Part shown: positions 23,484 through 32,693 of the stretch, one piece after another
Layout: every line of letters begins with the position of its first letter
Position numbering within the stretch: position 1 is the stretch's first letter
Origin: Paracoccaceae bacterium
GTDB taxonomy: Bacteria; Pseudomonadota; Alphaproteobacteria; Rhodobacterales; Rhodobacteraceae
Direction of reading: 5' to 3'
Length of the DNA stretch: 42,931 nucleotides
NCBI GenBank assembly: GCA_030066905.1
Contig: JASJAR010000008.1
Location: 1-42,931, forward strand
Translations under genes and position numbers: made by a program
Notes under the pieces: model-generated
What the model was told of the DNA's origin: nothing
Databases searched by the model: none
Seen by the model: only the letters and a program-made list of their open reading frames with translations

Positions 23484-23993
23484 ATGCCGGACTATCCGAC
23501 GTCCTTCGACAAGGAGGCCCTCTTGGCCTGCGCCCGGGGAGACCTTTTCGGCCCCGGCAACGCCCAGCTTCCCGAACCGCCGATGCTGATGATGGACCGG
23601 ATCACCGATATCTCCGGCGACGGCGGGCCCCATGGCAAGGGCCATGTAGTGGCCGAATTCGACATCCGCCCCGACCTTTGGTTCTTCGAGTGCCACTTCC
23701 CGGGAAACCCGATCATGCCGGGCTGCCTGGGGCTCGACGGGCTCTGGCAGCTCACCGGCTTCAACCTCGGCTGGCGGGGCTGGACGGGGCGGGGCTATGC
23801 GTTGGGCGTCGGCGAGGTGAAGCTCACGGGCATGGTGCGGCCCGACCGGAAGATGCTGACCTATTATGTCGATTTCACCAAGGCCGTGCAGTCCCGGCGC
23901 CTGACAATGGGGGTCGCCGACGGGCGGGTCGAGGCGGACGGCGAGACGATCTACACCGTCAAGGACATGAAGGTGGCGCTCAGCGAAAGCTGA
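23484..23993 (+). CDS. fabA: 3-hydroxydecanoyl-ACP dehydratase/isomerase
   Basis: Dehydrates 3-hydroxydecanoyl-ACP and isomerises trans-2 to cis-3-decenoyl-ACP, the entry to anaerobic-type unsaturated fatty acid synthesis. The 169-residue protein has the active-site block [20 protein letters not shown] with His71 and Asp85. [11 protein letters not shown] and [10 protein letters not shown] are further family marks, and length is standard. GGGGAG lies 5 nt before the ATG. A possible promoter is TTGCAC (23418-23423), 17 bp, ATAGAC (23441-23446), but this is weak. It heads the fabA-fabB-fabI unit. Confidence 0.97.
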   Translation: MPDYPTSFDKEALLACARGDLFGPGNAQLPEPPMLMMDRITDISGDGGPHGKGHVVAEFDIRPDLWFFECHFPGNPIMPGCLGLDGLWQLTGFNLGWRGWTGRGYALGVGEVKLTGMVRPDRKMLTYYVDFTKAVQSRRLTMGVADGRVEADGETIYTVKDMKVALSES

Positions 23994-24068
23994 GCCGGCG
24001 GAGACGGGTTGCTGGCCCCGGGGGCATTGGCCTACACGGGGACCCGAACCATGGAAGGGAGGCGCGCG

Positions 24069-25298
24069 ATGCGGCGTGTCGCAATCACAGGGCTCGGCAT
24101 CGTCTCGCCCATCGGCAACAGCGCCGATGAGGTGACCGCCGCGCTGAAGGCCGGCCGCTCGGGCATCGAGGCGAGCCCGGAGATGGCCGAACACGGGTTC
24201 CGCAGCCAGGTCGCGGGGACGCTGAAGATCGACCCGGCCGAACATATCGACAAGCGGCTGATGCGGTTCATGGGGCCGGGGGCGGCCTATGCCTATATCG
24301 CCATGGGCCAGGCGATAGCCGACGCGGGGCTTTCCGGAGACGAGGTCGTCAACGAGCGCACCGGGCTCGTCGCGGGCTCCGGCGGGCCCTCGACGAGTGC
24401 CATGCTGGCCGCCCACCAGACGGTGCTGAAAACCGGGGCAACGAAGCGGATCGGCCCCTTCGCAGTGCCGAAATGCATGTCGTCGACGATTTCTGCGAAC
24501 CTCGCCACCGCCTACAAGATCAAAGGGATAAACTACTCGATCACCTCGGCCTGTTCGACGAGCCTTCATTGCATCGGGGCGGCGGCCGAACAGATCATGA
24601 TGGGCAAGCAGGATATCGTCTTCGCCGGCGGTGCCGAGGAGCTCGACTGGACGCTGTCGTGCCTCTTCGACGCGATGGGGGCGATGAGCTCGAAATACAA
24701 CGACACGCCGGACCGGGCGAGCCGCGCCTTCGATGCCGACCGCGACGGGTTCGTCATCGGCGGCGGCGGGGCGATCGTGGTGCTCGAAGACCTCGAACTG
24801 GCCGTCGCCCGGGGGGCGCGGATCTATGCCGAGGTCACGGGCTTCGCCGCCACCTCGGACGGCCATGACATGGTCGCCCCCTCCGGCGAGGGCGGCGAAC
24901 GGGCGATGCGGCTGGCCCTTCAGACCCTGCCGGAGGACCGCAAGGTCGGCTATATCAACGCCCACGGCACCTCGACGCCGGTGGGCGATGTCGGAGAGGT
25001 CGAGGCTGTGCGCCGGGTTTTCGGCGAAGGCGCGACCCCGCCGATTTCATCGACGAAATCGATGACCGGCCATGCGCAAGGGGCCGCCGGAGCGCTCGAG
25101 GCGACCTTCTGCCTTCTGATGCTCGCCGGTGACTTCATCGCCCCCTCGATCAATGTCGAGACCCTCGACCCCGGTCTCGCACACGGCGAGATCGCGACCG
25201 AGCTGGTCGAAAACGCCGGGCTCGACACGGTGATGACCAATTCTTTCGGCTTCGGCGGCACGAACGGTTCGATGCTGCTGTCGCGGCACCGGAGCTGA
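24069..25298 (+). CDS. fabB: 3-oxoacyl-ACP synthase I
   Basis: Elongating condensing enzyme needed for unsaturated fatty acids. The 409-residue thiolase-fold protein has the catalytic triad Cys162 ([11 protein letters not shown]), His299 ([12 protein letters not shown]) and His335 ([11 protein letters not shown]). The end [19 protein letters not shown] is typical. Start ATG 24069 follows GGGAGG; an upstream in-frame start would add 20 unusual residues. Proximity to fabA identifies it as FabB rather than FabF. Confidence 0.95.
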   Translation: MRRVAITGLGIVSPIGNSADEVTAALKAGRSGIEASPEMAEHGFRSQVAGTLKIDPAEHIDKRLMRFMGPGAAYAYIAMGQAIADAGLSGDEVVNERTGLVAGSGGPSTSAMLAAHQTVLKTGATKRIGPFAVPKCMSSTISANLATAYKIKGINYSITSACSTSLHCIGAAAEQIMMGKQDIVFAGGAEELDWTLSCLFDAMGAMSSKYNDTPDRASRAFDADRDGFVIGGGGAIVVLEDLELAVARGARIYAEVTGFAATSDGHDMVAPSGEGGERAMRLALQTLPEDRKVGYINAHGTSTPVGDVGEVEAVRRVFGEGATPPISSTKSMTGHAQGAAGALEATFCLLMLAGDFIAPSINVETLDPGLAHGEIATELVENAGLDTVMTNSFGFGGTNGSMLLSRHRS

Positions 25299-25300
25299 CA

Positions 25301-26089
25301 ATGGCGGACATGATGAGAGGTAAGCGCGGGCTCGTGATGGGTGTGGCCAACGACCATTCCATCGCCTGGGGGATCGCGAAGGCGCTCAGCGCGGAAGGGG
25401 CGGAGATTGCGCTTTCCTATCAGGGAGACGCGTTCAAGAAGCGGGTCCTGCCGCTTGCAGACCAGCTTGGCGCGACGCTCCTTGTGGATGTCGACGTGCA
25501 GGACGACGCCCAGCTCGATGCGGGGTTCGAGACGATTCGCGCCGAATGGGGCAAGCTCGACTTCCTGATCCACGCCATCGCCTATTCGGACAAGAACGAG
25601 CTTGGCGGCCGGTTCATCGACACCACCCGGGAGAACTTCAAGACCTCGCTGACGATATCCTGCTACTCGCTGATCGACGTCGCGCGGCGGGCCTATCCCC
25701 TGATGACCGACGGCGGGTCGATCGTGACGCTGACCTATCTCGGCTCGAACCGGGTCACGCCATTCTACAACGTCATGGGGGTGGCGAAGGCCGCGCTCGA
25801 AAGCTCGGTCAGGTACCTTGCCAACGATCTCGGCCGCGACGGTATCCGGGTGAACGCGATCAGCGCGGGGCCGATGAAGACGCTTGCGGGCGCCGCGATC
25901 TCGGGTGCGCGGCGGACCTTCAAGACCGCCGAGATCAATGCGCCGCTCGGCCACAACGCAACGCTCGAAAGCATCGGCGGTACGGCGGTCTATCTCTGCT
26001 CGGCGCAGGGCGCCTGCACCACGGGCGAGATCATCACGGTCGACTCGGGCTACCATGTGCTCGGGATGCCGCGGCCCGAGAACCTCTGA
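25301..26089 (+). CDS. fabI: Enoyl-ACP reductase (NADH)
   Basis: Reduces the enoyl-ACP double bond in the last step of each elongation cycle. The 262-residue short-chain dehydrogenase fold has GLVMGVANDHSIAWGIAKAL (about 10-29) and the active-site residues Tyr146, Tyr156 and Lys163 in LTYLGSN and YNVMGVAKAAL, with the spacing known for FabI. It begins 2 bp after fabB. It is the usual target class of triclosan-type inhibitors. The next gene starts only 3 bp on. Confidence 0.96.
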   Translation: MADMMRGKRGLVMGVANDHSIAWGIAKALSAEGAEIALSYQGDAFKKRVLPLADQLGATLLVDVDVQDDAQLDAGFETIRAEWGKLDFLIHAIAYSDKNELGGRFIDTTRENFKTSLTISCYSLIDVARRAYPLMTDGGSIVTLTYLGSNRVTPFYNVMGVAKAALESSVRYLANDLGRDGIRVNAISAGPMKTLAGAAISGARRTFKTAEINAPLGHNATLESIGGTAVYLCSAQGACTTGEIITVDSGYHVLGMPRPENL

Positions 26090-26092
26090 AGC

Positions 26093-26779
26093 GTGGCCGT
26101 CACCGCCTGCATTTTCGACGCCTACGGCACGCTCTTCGACGTCACCGCCGCGGCGCGGACCGCCGCTGGGGAGCCCGGGCGGGGCGATCTGGCCGCGGTC
26201 TGGGAGCGTCTTGCGGCGGACTGGCGGGCCAAACAGCTCGAATACTCCTGGCTGCGGGCGGTGACCGGCGACTACGTTCCGTTCTGGGAGGTCACCAAGG
26301 ACGGGCTCGACTGGGCGATGGAGCGTGCGGGGCTCGACGACCTCGAGCTTCGCGAGCGGCTCCTGGCCCTCTATTGGGAACTCGCCGCCTATCGCGAGGC
26401 CCCGCGCTGTCTGGCGGAACTCAAAGCGGCGGGGCGGGCGACGGCGATCCTGTCGAATGGCAGCCCCGACATGCTCGACGGGGCGGTCGCCTCCTCGGGG
26501 ATCGGAGAGTGGCTCGACGCGGTGCTCTCGGTTGATGCGGTCGGCGTCTTCAAGCCCGCGCGCGCGGTCTACAACATGGTGGGCGCGCGGTTCGGGACGG
26601 ACCCCGGCGACGTGCTCTTTGTGTCCTCGAACGGGTGGGACATCGCCGGGGCGGCAGCCTACGGGTTCCATACGGTCTGGGTGAACCGGGCGGGGCTGCC
26701 GGTGGACCGGTTGCCGGGCCGTCCGGCCCATATGGTGGACGATCTCTCCACCGTGCCGTCCCTGGCCGCCACGCTGTGA
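26093..26779 (+). CDS. Type II haloacid-dehalogenase-like hydrolase
   Basis: A 228-residue HAD-superfamily hydrolase resembling L-2-haloacid dehalogenases. Motif I is CIFDAYGTLFD with nucleophile Asp9, motif II AILSNGS (about 118-124), motif III Lys154 in VGVFKPARAVY, and motif IV FVSSNGWDIAGA with Asp183. The SSNxWD form of motif IV is characteristic of the dehalogenase subgroup. The start is GTG at 26093, 3 bp after fabI. The gene ends in a GTGA overlap with the hydrolase gene. Physiological substrate is unknown. Confidence 0.88.
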   Translation: MAVTACIFDAYGTLFDVTAAARTAAGEPGRGDLAAVWERLAADWRAKQLEYSWLRAVTGDYVPFWEVTKDGLDWAMERAGLDDLELRERLLALYWELAAYREAPRCLAELKAAGRATAILSNGSPDMLDGAVASSGIGEWLDAVLSVDAVGVFKPARAVYNMVGARFGTDPGDVLFVSSNGWDIAGAAAYGFHTVWVNRAGLPVDRLPGRPAHMVDDLSTVPSLAATL

Positions 26780-27600
26780 GCGGGGGTTTCACGACCTCCG
26801 ACGGGGTGCGGCTCGTCTATGACGACGAGGGCGCGGGACCGCCGCTTCTCTGCCTCGCCGGCCTCTCCCGTTCAGCAGTGGATTTCGACTATGTGCTGCC
26901 GCATCTGACCGGTGCGCGGGTGCTGCGCCTCGACGCGCGGGGGCGGGGCCGGTCGGGCCATGCGGACCCGGCCACCTACGCGATCCCGGTCGAGGCCCGC
27001 GACGTGGTGGAGCTTCTCGACGACCTCGGCCTCGAAAAGGTCGCCATTCTCGGTACCTCGCGGGGCGGCCTCGTCGCGATGGTCCTCGCGCTGATGGCGA
27101 AGGACCGGCTGGCGGGGGTCTGCCTCAACGACGTGGGCCCCGAGATCGCCGAGGAGGGGCTGCGGGTGATCGCCGATTACGTCGGTGTCGTGCCGGCGGA
27201 GAAGACGCTGGCAGAGGCCGCCGCAGTCCGGGCGAGGCTCCAACCGGGGTTCGAAGGCGTGCCACCCGGCCGCTGGGCCGAGGAAGCGGCCCATAACTTC
27301 GTCGAGACCGAGGCGGGCCTCGCCCTGCCCTACGACCTGCGCCTGCGCGATGCGGTGCTGGCCGCGCTCGATGCCCCCCTGCCCGATCTCTGGCCCGCCT
27401 TCGACGCGCTGGCCGGTCTGCCGCTGGCGCTGATCCGTGGGGCAAACTCGAACATCCTGACGCCGCAAACGGCGGCCGAGATGCGCCGCCGCCGGCCCGA
27501 CATGGTCTTCACCGAGGTGCCAGGCCGTGGCCATGTGCCGTTTCTCGACGAGCCGGAGGCGCTTGCCGCCATCGCCGCCTGGCGCGAGAAGATGCAATGA
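26776..27600 (+). CDS. Alpha/beta-fold hydrolase
   Basis: A 274-residue esterase/hydrolase. It has an oxyanion-side LLCLAGLSRSAVDFDYV (about 24-40), RLDARGRGRSGHAD (about 51-64), nucleophile Ser95 in LGTSRGGLVAM, and a C-terminal His in VPGRGHVPFLDEPE (about 251). The start is GTG at 26776, overlapping the previous stop as GTGA; extension further upstream would lie inside the HAD gene. The stop overlaps the next start as ATGA. Substrate is unknown; context suggests small-molecule catabolism. Confidence 0.88.
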   Translation: MSGGFTTSDGVRLVYDDEGAGPPLLCLAGLSRSAVDFDYVLPHLTGARVLRLDARGRGRSGHADPATYAIPVEARDVVELLDDLGLEKVAILGTSRGGLVAMVLALMAKDRLAGVCLNDVGPEIAEEGLRVIADYVGVVPAEKTLAEAAAVRARLQPGFEGVPPGRWAEEAAHNFVETEAGLALPYDLRLRDAVLAALDAPLPDLWPAFDALAGLPLALIRGANSNILTPQTAAEMRRRRPDMVFTEVPGRGHVPFLDEPEALAAIAAWREKMQ

Positions 27601-28577
27601 GCGCCCCCGACATCGCAAGCATCGAAGCCGCCGCGACACGGCTCGACGGCCATGCGGTGAAAACCCCGCTTCTCCATTCGCCGTTCCTCGACGAGATCGC
27701 CGGACGGCGGGTTCTGGTGAAGGCCGAGGCGCTTCAGAAGACCGGCTCGTTCAAATATCGCGGCGCGCGGGCCGCGCTCACCGCACTCGGCCCCGAGGAG
27801 GCGGCGCGCGGTGTCCTGGCGATGTCGTCAGGGAACCACGCTCAAGGGGTGGCGCTGGCCGCCCGGGAACTGGGCATTTCGGCACAGATCCTCATGCCGT
27901 CCGACGCCCCGGCGCTGAAGCTCGCCAACACCCGCGCCTATGGGGCTGAGGTCGTCACCTATGACCGCGCCAGTGAAGACCGCGACGGGCTCGCCCGCAC
28001 CCTGGCCGAGACCGAGGGCCGCACACTGATCCCGCCCTACGATCACCCGGAGGTGATGGCGGGACAGGGCACGGCGGGGCTCGAAATCGCCGCAGACGCC
28101 GCCGCCCTCGGGGTCACCGAGGCCGAGGTCGCGGTCTGCTGCGGCGGCGGCGGGCTGATCTCGGGGATCGCGCTTGCGCTCGAGGCCCGCGCGCCGGGCC
28201 TGAAAGTGCGCCCCGCCGAACCCGAGGGCTTCGACGACATGGCCCGTTCCCTCGCTTCGGGCGGGCGCGAGACCAACAACCGCACCGCCGGCTCGCTTCA
28301 GGACGCGATCCTCACGCCCTCGCCCGGGCGGCTCACCTTCGAGGTCCTAAGACGGCTTGCCGGCCCGGGGCTCGTGGTCTCCGACGACGAGGCGCTGCGG
28401 GCCATGGCCCTGGCCTTTTCGCGCCTCAAACTCGTCCTGGAACCGGGCGGCGCGACAGCCCTTGCCGCCGCCCTTTTTTGCCCCGACGCCTTTGCCTCCG
28501 ACACCGTCATCGCGGTCGCCACCGGCGGCAATGTCGACCCAGGCGTGTTTCAGCGCGCGCTTGCGCAGCTCTCCTGA
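27597..28577 (+). CDS. PLP-dependent serine/threonine dehydratase-like enzyme
   Basis: A 326-residue fold-type II PLP enzyme. The cofactor Lys53 sits in KTGSFKYRGA, the substrate loop is MSSGNHAQGVALAA (about 75-88), and the phosphate-binding loop is CCGGGGLISG (about 181-190). It has no C-terminal ACT regulatory domain and so resembles catabolic threonine, serine-racemase-like or 3-hydroxyaspartate dehydratases more than biosynthetic IlvA. It overlaps the hydrolase gene by 4 bp and ends the run that starts at fabA. Confidence 0.88.
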   Translation: MSAPDIASIEAAATRLDGHAVKTPLLHSPFLDEIAGRRVLVKAEALQKTGSFKYRGARAALTALGPEEAARGVLAMSSGNHAQGVALAARELGISAQILMPSDAPALKLANTRAYGAEVVTYDRASEDRDGLARTLAETEGRTLIPPYDHPEVMAGQGTAGLEIAADAAALGVTEAEVAVCCGGGGLISGIALALEARAPGLKVRPAEPEGFDDMARSLASGGRETNNRTAGSLQDAILTPSPGRLTFEVLRRLAGPGLVVSDDEALRAMALAFSRLKLVLEPGGATALAAALFCPDAFASDTVIAVATGGNVDPGVFQRALAQLS

Positions 28578-28681
28578 CCAGAGGGGCCTTCATTGTTCCA
28601 AAAATACTCATGATCCCGCCCCACCGACCGGGCGGTGCCGTCGGCCTTCCCGGGCGCGGCGAAACCCGCTAGCGAGGGCCG

Positions 28682-29884
28682 ATGCCGCTGCCGCTCGTCT
28701 TCATCCTGCTCACCGTTCTGATCGACGCCATCGGCATCGGGCTGATCCTGCCGGTGATGCCCGACCTGATCCGCGAGGTCGGTGGCGGGACGCTCGCCGA
28801 AGCCGCGCTCTGGGGCGGCATCCTTTCGGCGGCCTATGCGGTCATGCAATTCGTCTGCGGCCCGGCCATGGGGGCGCTGTCGGACCGGTTCGGGCGGCGC
28901 CCGGTGCTTCTGATCACCCTCGCCCTTCTGGCCCTCGACTATGTGGTGATGGCCCTTGCGACCACGATCTGGCTTCTTCTCGCGGGGCGGATCGCGGCCG
29001 GCATGGCGGCGGCCACCCAGGCCACGGCGACGGCTTTTGTCGCCGATATCTCGGCGCCGGGGGAGAAGGCCGCGCGGTTCGGCCTGATCGGCGCGGCCTT
29101 CGGGATGGGCTTCGTCATCGGCCCTGTGATCGGCGGACTTCTGGCCGAGTTCGGCACCCGGGCGCCGTTTTATGCCGCCGCCGCGCTCGCGGCCGCAAAT
29201 TTCCTCTTCGGGCTCTTCGTCCTGCCCGAGACGGTGACAGACCGTATCCGACGGCCGTTCGCCCTTGCCCGCGCCAATCCGTTGGGCGCTTTCGCTGCTT
29301 TGAAGGCCCATGGCGCCATCGCCCGCTATGTGCTGCTGTTCTTCCTCTACCAGGTCGCCTTCATGGTCTATCCCGCGATCTGGGCCTATTTCACCATCGC
29401 CCGGTTCGGCTGGACGCCGGGGACGATCGGGGCCTCGCTCGCGGCCTTCGGGATCGCGCTGGCTCTGGTCCAGGGCGGGTTGATCCGCGTCGTTCTCGCC
29501 CGGCTCGGCAACCGGGGCACAGTGGTCTACGGGCTCGTCTTCAATGCGATGGCGTTCCTCGCGCTCGCGCTCGTCGCCGACGGGACGCTGGCGCTCATCC
29601 TGACGCCGCTCACCGCACTCGGCGCGGTGGTGACGCCCGCCCTTCAGGGGCTGATGTCCCAGGCCGCCCCCGACGACGCCCAGGGCGAACTCCAGGGGCT
29701 GTTGTCGAGCGCCACGGCGCTGTCGCTGATCGTATCGCCGCTGGTGATGACCCAGACCTTCGCCGCCTTCACCGACGGACGGCTCGGGGTCATCCTGCCC
29801 GGCGCGCCGTTTCTGGTCTCGATGGCGCTGATGGGGGCCTGTCTTGCGGTTTTCCTTGCGTCACCCCGGGCGGCGAAGGCCTGA
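28682..29884 (+). CDS. MFS transporter, TetA/TCR-like
   Basis: A 400-residue 12-segment major facilitator. The N-terminus LVFILLTVLIDAIGIGLILP with PVMPDLI and the loop 2-3 motif GALSDRFGRRPVLL (about 61-74) match the TetA/drug-resistance exporter group. ATATAFVADIS and FGMGFVIGPVIGGLL (about 140-154) give motif C of antiporters. It may export a drug or a metabolite; substrate cannot be told. It follows the dehydratase gene by 104 bp with a possible own promoter, and precedes the dehydrogenase gene by 77 bp. Confidence 0.88.
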   Translation: MPLPLVFILLTVLIDAIGIGLILPVMPDLIREVGGGTLAEAALWGGILSAAYAVMQFVCGPAMGALSDRFGRRPVLLITLALLALDYVVMALATTIWLLLAGRIAAGMAAATQATATAFVADISAPGEKAARFGLIGAAFGMGFVIGPVIGGLLAEFGTRAPFYAAAALAAANFLFGLFVLPETVTDRIRRPFALARANPLGAFAALKAHGAIARYVLLFFLYQVAFMVYPAIWAYFTIARFGWTPGTIGASLAAFGIALALVQGGLIRVVLARLGNRGTVVYGLVFNAMAFLALALVADGTLALILTPLTALGAVVTPALQGLMSQAAPDDAQGELQGLLSSATALSLIVSPLVMTQTFAAFTDGRLGVILPGAPFLVSMALMGACLAVFLASPRAAKA

Positions 29885-29961
29885 AGGCGTCGTATCGCGT
29901 CGCTTTCGGGCGCGATTTCCGCCTTTGCGACGCGACCGAATGCGGAAGGAGGAGGGACCGG

Positions 29962-31053
29962 ATGCAGATCAGGGCTGCGGTGTGCCGGGGGTTCGGGGAC
30001 GCGTTTGGGATCGAGACGCTTGACCTCAGGCCGCCCGAGGGGCGCGAGGTCGAAGTGGCGATCGGGGCGGTGGCGATCTGCCATTCCGATGTGCTGATGG
30101 CCGACGGTGCCTGGGGCGGCGCGCTGCCGGCGGTCTACGGCCACGAGGCGGCCGGACGGGTTGCGGCGGTGGGGCCGGAGGTCCGTGACGTGCACCCCGG
30201 CGACAAGGTGCTCGTGACGCTGGTGCGCGCCTGCGGCGCCTGCCCGGCCTGTGCGGACGGCCATCCGGTGGCCTGCGGTTCCGCCGCGCGACCGCCGAGC
30301 CCGCTGACCGATGCCGGCGGCGCCGCCGTGGCGCAGGGCATGGACACCGCCGCCTTCGCCGAACGGGTCGTCGTCGATGAAAGCCAGATCGCCGCGATCC
30401 CCGAGGACATACCGATGGAGGCCGCCTCGCTGCTCTCCTGCGGGGTGATCACCGGCGTCGGCGCCGTGGTCAACGACGGCGCGCTCCGGGCCGGGGAGGA
30501 CGTCGTCGTGGTCGGCGCCGGAGGGGTCGGGCTGAACGCGGTCCAGGGGGCGCGGATCGCCGGGGCCCGGCGGATCGTGGCAGTCGATCTCACCGAAGAG
30601 AAGCTCGCCGCCGCCCGGGTCTTCGGGGCCACGGACGGCGTACTCGCCGCGGCCGACCCGGTGGCCGAGGCCCGCGCGATCCTCGGCCGGGGCGCCGATG
30701 CGGTCTTCGTCACCGTCGGTGCGCCGGGTGCCTATGGTGGCGCGACGGGCTATCTCGCTCCCCGGGGCCGCCTCGTCGCCGTCGGCATGACCCCGGGCGG
30801 AACCGAAGCGCCCTATGCGCCGGACCTTCTGGCCTATTCGGGCCACCGCATCGTCGGCTCGCGGATGGGCGACGTGGTGCTCTCCCGCGACATCCCCTGG
30901 CTTGCGGACCTCTACCTCCAGGGGCGGCTCAAGCTCGACGAGCTGATCTCCGGGCGCTGGCGCCTCGACGAGATCAACGCCGCGATGGCGGACACCCGGG
31001 CCGGGGCGGCGCGGCGGAACGTGATACTCTTCGACGAGGACCGCGCGGCGTGA
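29962..31053 (+). CDS. Zinc-dependent alcohol dehydrogenase
   Basis: A 363-residue medium-chain dehydrogenase. Catalytic-zinc ligands are Cys40 (AVAICHSDV), His61 and Glu62 (YGHEAAGRV). The structural zinc has Cys91, Cys94, Cys97 and Cys105. The NAD fold is VVVVGAGGVGLNAVQGARIA (about 173-192). Its layout resembles class III-like dehydrogenases used on alcohols or S-hydroxymethyl adducts. Start ATG 29962 follows a strong GGAGGAGG. It overlaps the enolase-superfamily gene by GTGA, so the two enzymes probably act in one pathway. Confidence 0.9.
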   Translation: MQIRAAVCRGFGDAFGIETLDLRPPEGREVEVAIGAVAICHSDVLMADGAWGGALPAVYGHEAAGRVAAVGPEVRDVHPGDKVLVTLVRACGACPACADGHPVACGSAARPPSPLTDAGGAAVAQGMDTAAFAERVVVDESQIAAIPEDIPMEAASLLSCGVITGVGAVVNDGALRAGEDVVVVGAGGVGLNAVQGARIAGARRIVAVDLTEEKLAAARVFGATDGVLAAADPVAEARAILGRGADAVFVTVGAPGAYGGATGYLAPRGRLVAVGMTPGGTEAPYAPDLLAYSGHRIVGSRMGDVVLSRDIPWLADLYLQGRLKLDELISGRWRLDEINAAMADTRAGAARRNVILFDEDRAA

Positions 31054-32279
31054 AGCTTCGCGATCTCGATATCGTCGTCACCGCCCCGCCGGCACCCGGC
31101 TGGGGCGGGCGCTACTGGCAACTGGTGAAGCTCACCACGGATGACGGGATCACGGGCTGGGGCGAGGTCTATGCCGCAAGCGTGGGCCCCGACGCGATGG
31201 CCGGTGTGATCGCCGACGTCTTTCAGCGCCACATGGAAGGCGAAAACCCCGAAAACGTCGAGCTGATGTTCCGCCGCGCCTATTCGGCGGGGTTCACCGG
31301 GCGGCCGGACCTTACCGCGATGGGCGCCTTTTCGGGGCTCGAGATCGCCTGCTGGGACATTCTGGGCAAGGCCCGAGGGCGCCCCGTGGCCGCCCTACTG
31401 GGCGGCGTACTGAACGATCCTGTGCGGGCCTATACCTATCTCTACCCCCTTCCCCACCATGACAGCGACGCTTTCTGGGTGTCGCCGGAGATGGCCGCCG
31501 AGGCGGCGGCGGAGGCGGTTGCAAGGGGGTACACGGCGGTGAAGTTCGACCCGGCGGGGCCCTATACGATCCGGGGCGGCCACCAGCCGGCGATGCGCGA
31601 CATCGCCCGGTCGGCGGCGTTCTGCACCGCGATCCGGGAGGCGGTGGGAGACCGGGCCGATCTGCTGTTCGGCACCCATGGCCAGTTCGCCGCCGCAGGC
31701 GCGCTGCGGCTCGCCGAGGCCATTGCACCGGCGCGGCCGCTCTGGTTCGAGGAGCCCGTGCCGCCGGACGATTGGGACGGGCTGGCGCGGGTCGCACAGG
31801 GCACGCCCGTGCCGGTCGCGACCGGCGAGCGGCTAACGACGAAGGCGGAGTTCGCCCTCGCACTGAAGGCGGGGGCGGCGATCCTGCAACCCGCGCTGGG
31901 GCGCGCGGGCGGTCTTTGGGAGGGCAAGAAGATCGCGGTTCTTGCCGAGGCCGCCGGAGCCCAGATCGCCCCCCATCTGTACGCGGGGCCCGTGGAATGG
32001 GCGGCAAACATCCATCTCGCAGCGAGCCTGCCCAATCTCCTGATGGTCGAAACGATCGAGACGGCGTTTCATGACCGGCTGATCGGCGGGGCGCTCAAGG
32101 TCGAGGACGGCTTTGTGGCGGTGCCCGACGCCCCGGGGCTGGGGATCGAGGTCGACGAGGCGGTTGCGCTGGCGCATCCCTATACCGGCTCGGGGTTGCA
32201 CCTGGAGATGCAGGAGGCGCCCTGCGACTACGTCGAAGAGAACCGCTTCGAGGGCGGTGCGCCCGCGGCACGGGACTGA
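31050..32279 (+). CDS. Mandelate racemase/enolase-superfamily enzyme, sugar-acid dehydratase-like
   Basis: A 409-residue enolase-superfamily protein. It has the capping domain (residues 1-120, with GWGEVYAA) and a barrel with Lys165 in YTAVKFDP, metal-site strands LLFGTHGQF (207-213 region), WFEEPVPPDD (Glu234/235), VATGERLTTKAEF (Glu260) and APHLYAGPVEWAAN (His309). Where most relatives have Asp two residues before the His of strand 3, this protein has Gly208, so the first metal ligand looks replaced. I think a GTHGQ subgroup exists, but its reaction is not known to me. Start is GTG, coupled to the dehydrogenase. It could supply the aldonate dehydratase step missing from the island at 15-22 kb. 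Confidence 0.86.
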   Translation: MKLRDLDIVVTAPPAPGWGGRYWQLVKLTTDDGITGWGEVYAASVGPDAMAGVIADVFQRHMEGENPENVELMFRRAYSAGFTGRPDLTAMGAFSGLEIACWDILGKARGRPVAALLGGVLNDPVRAYTYLYPLPHHDSDAFWVSPEMAAEAAAEAVARGYTAVKFDPAGPYTIRGGHQPAMRDIARSAAFCTAIREAVGDRADLLFGTHGQFAAAGALRLAEAIAPARPLWFEEPVPPDDWDGLARVAQGTPVPVATGERLTTKAEFALALKAGAAILQPALGRAGGLWEGKKIAVLAEAAGAQIAPHLYAGPVEWAANIHLAASLPNLLMVETIETAFHDRLIGGALKVEDGFVAVPDAPGLGIEVDEAVALAHPYTGSGLHLEMQEAPCDYVEENRFEGGAPAARD

Positions 32280-32693
32280 CCGGGTCGGGGTGGCCAGCGG
32301 GGACCCGGGGGGCATCCGCCGAAGAGGGTCGATCCATAGCCCCGGGAAGCGCTCTCGCGGCATCGCATGGGGCGGGGTCCCGGTCTTTGATGCGTTATGG
32401 GAACCGGGTGGGCCGCATGATGTTGGGTTTTCCGGTCTGGAGCGGACGTTGGGGTCTTGCTCCGGTAGCTCTTGGCGAAACACGCCCCGGACTTGATCCG
32501 GGGCCCCGATCCACCGGAGTGCCAAGCCTATCGGGGTCCCGGGTCAAGCCCGGGACGTGGGGGGCATTGCGATCGGAGCAGCGGACAAACGAACGTCCGC
32601 TCAAGGCCGATAGCGACGCCCGCCCCCGGACCCGATCCGGGGCCCGACCGTATGGACGCACCGCTCGTCGAGATCCCGGGTCAGACCCGGGGC
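32280..32693. repeat. Convergent intergenic region rich in palindromic repeats
   Basis: No gene is seen in the 400 bp between the enolase-superfamily gene and the cyclase gene. Palindromes lie at 32484-32504 (arms GCCCCGGA/TCCGGGGC), 32536-32556 (arms GTCCCGGG/CCCGGGAC), 32622-32643 and 32672-32693. GCGGAC-AAACGAAC-GTCCGC (32581-32600) forms a hairpin; an inverted relative, GCGGACGTTCGTCTG, lies at about 7114-7128 beside another repeat copy. The last unit overlaps the end of the cyclase gene and supplies its stop codon. Confidence 0.85.
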
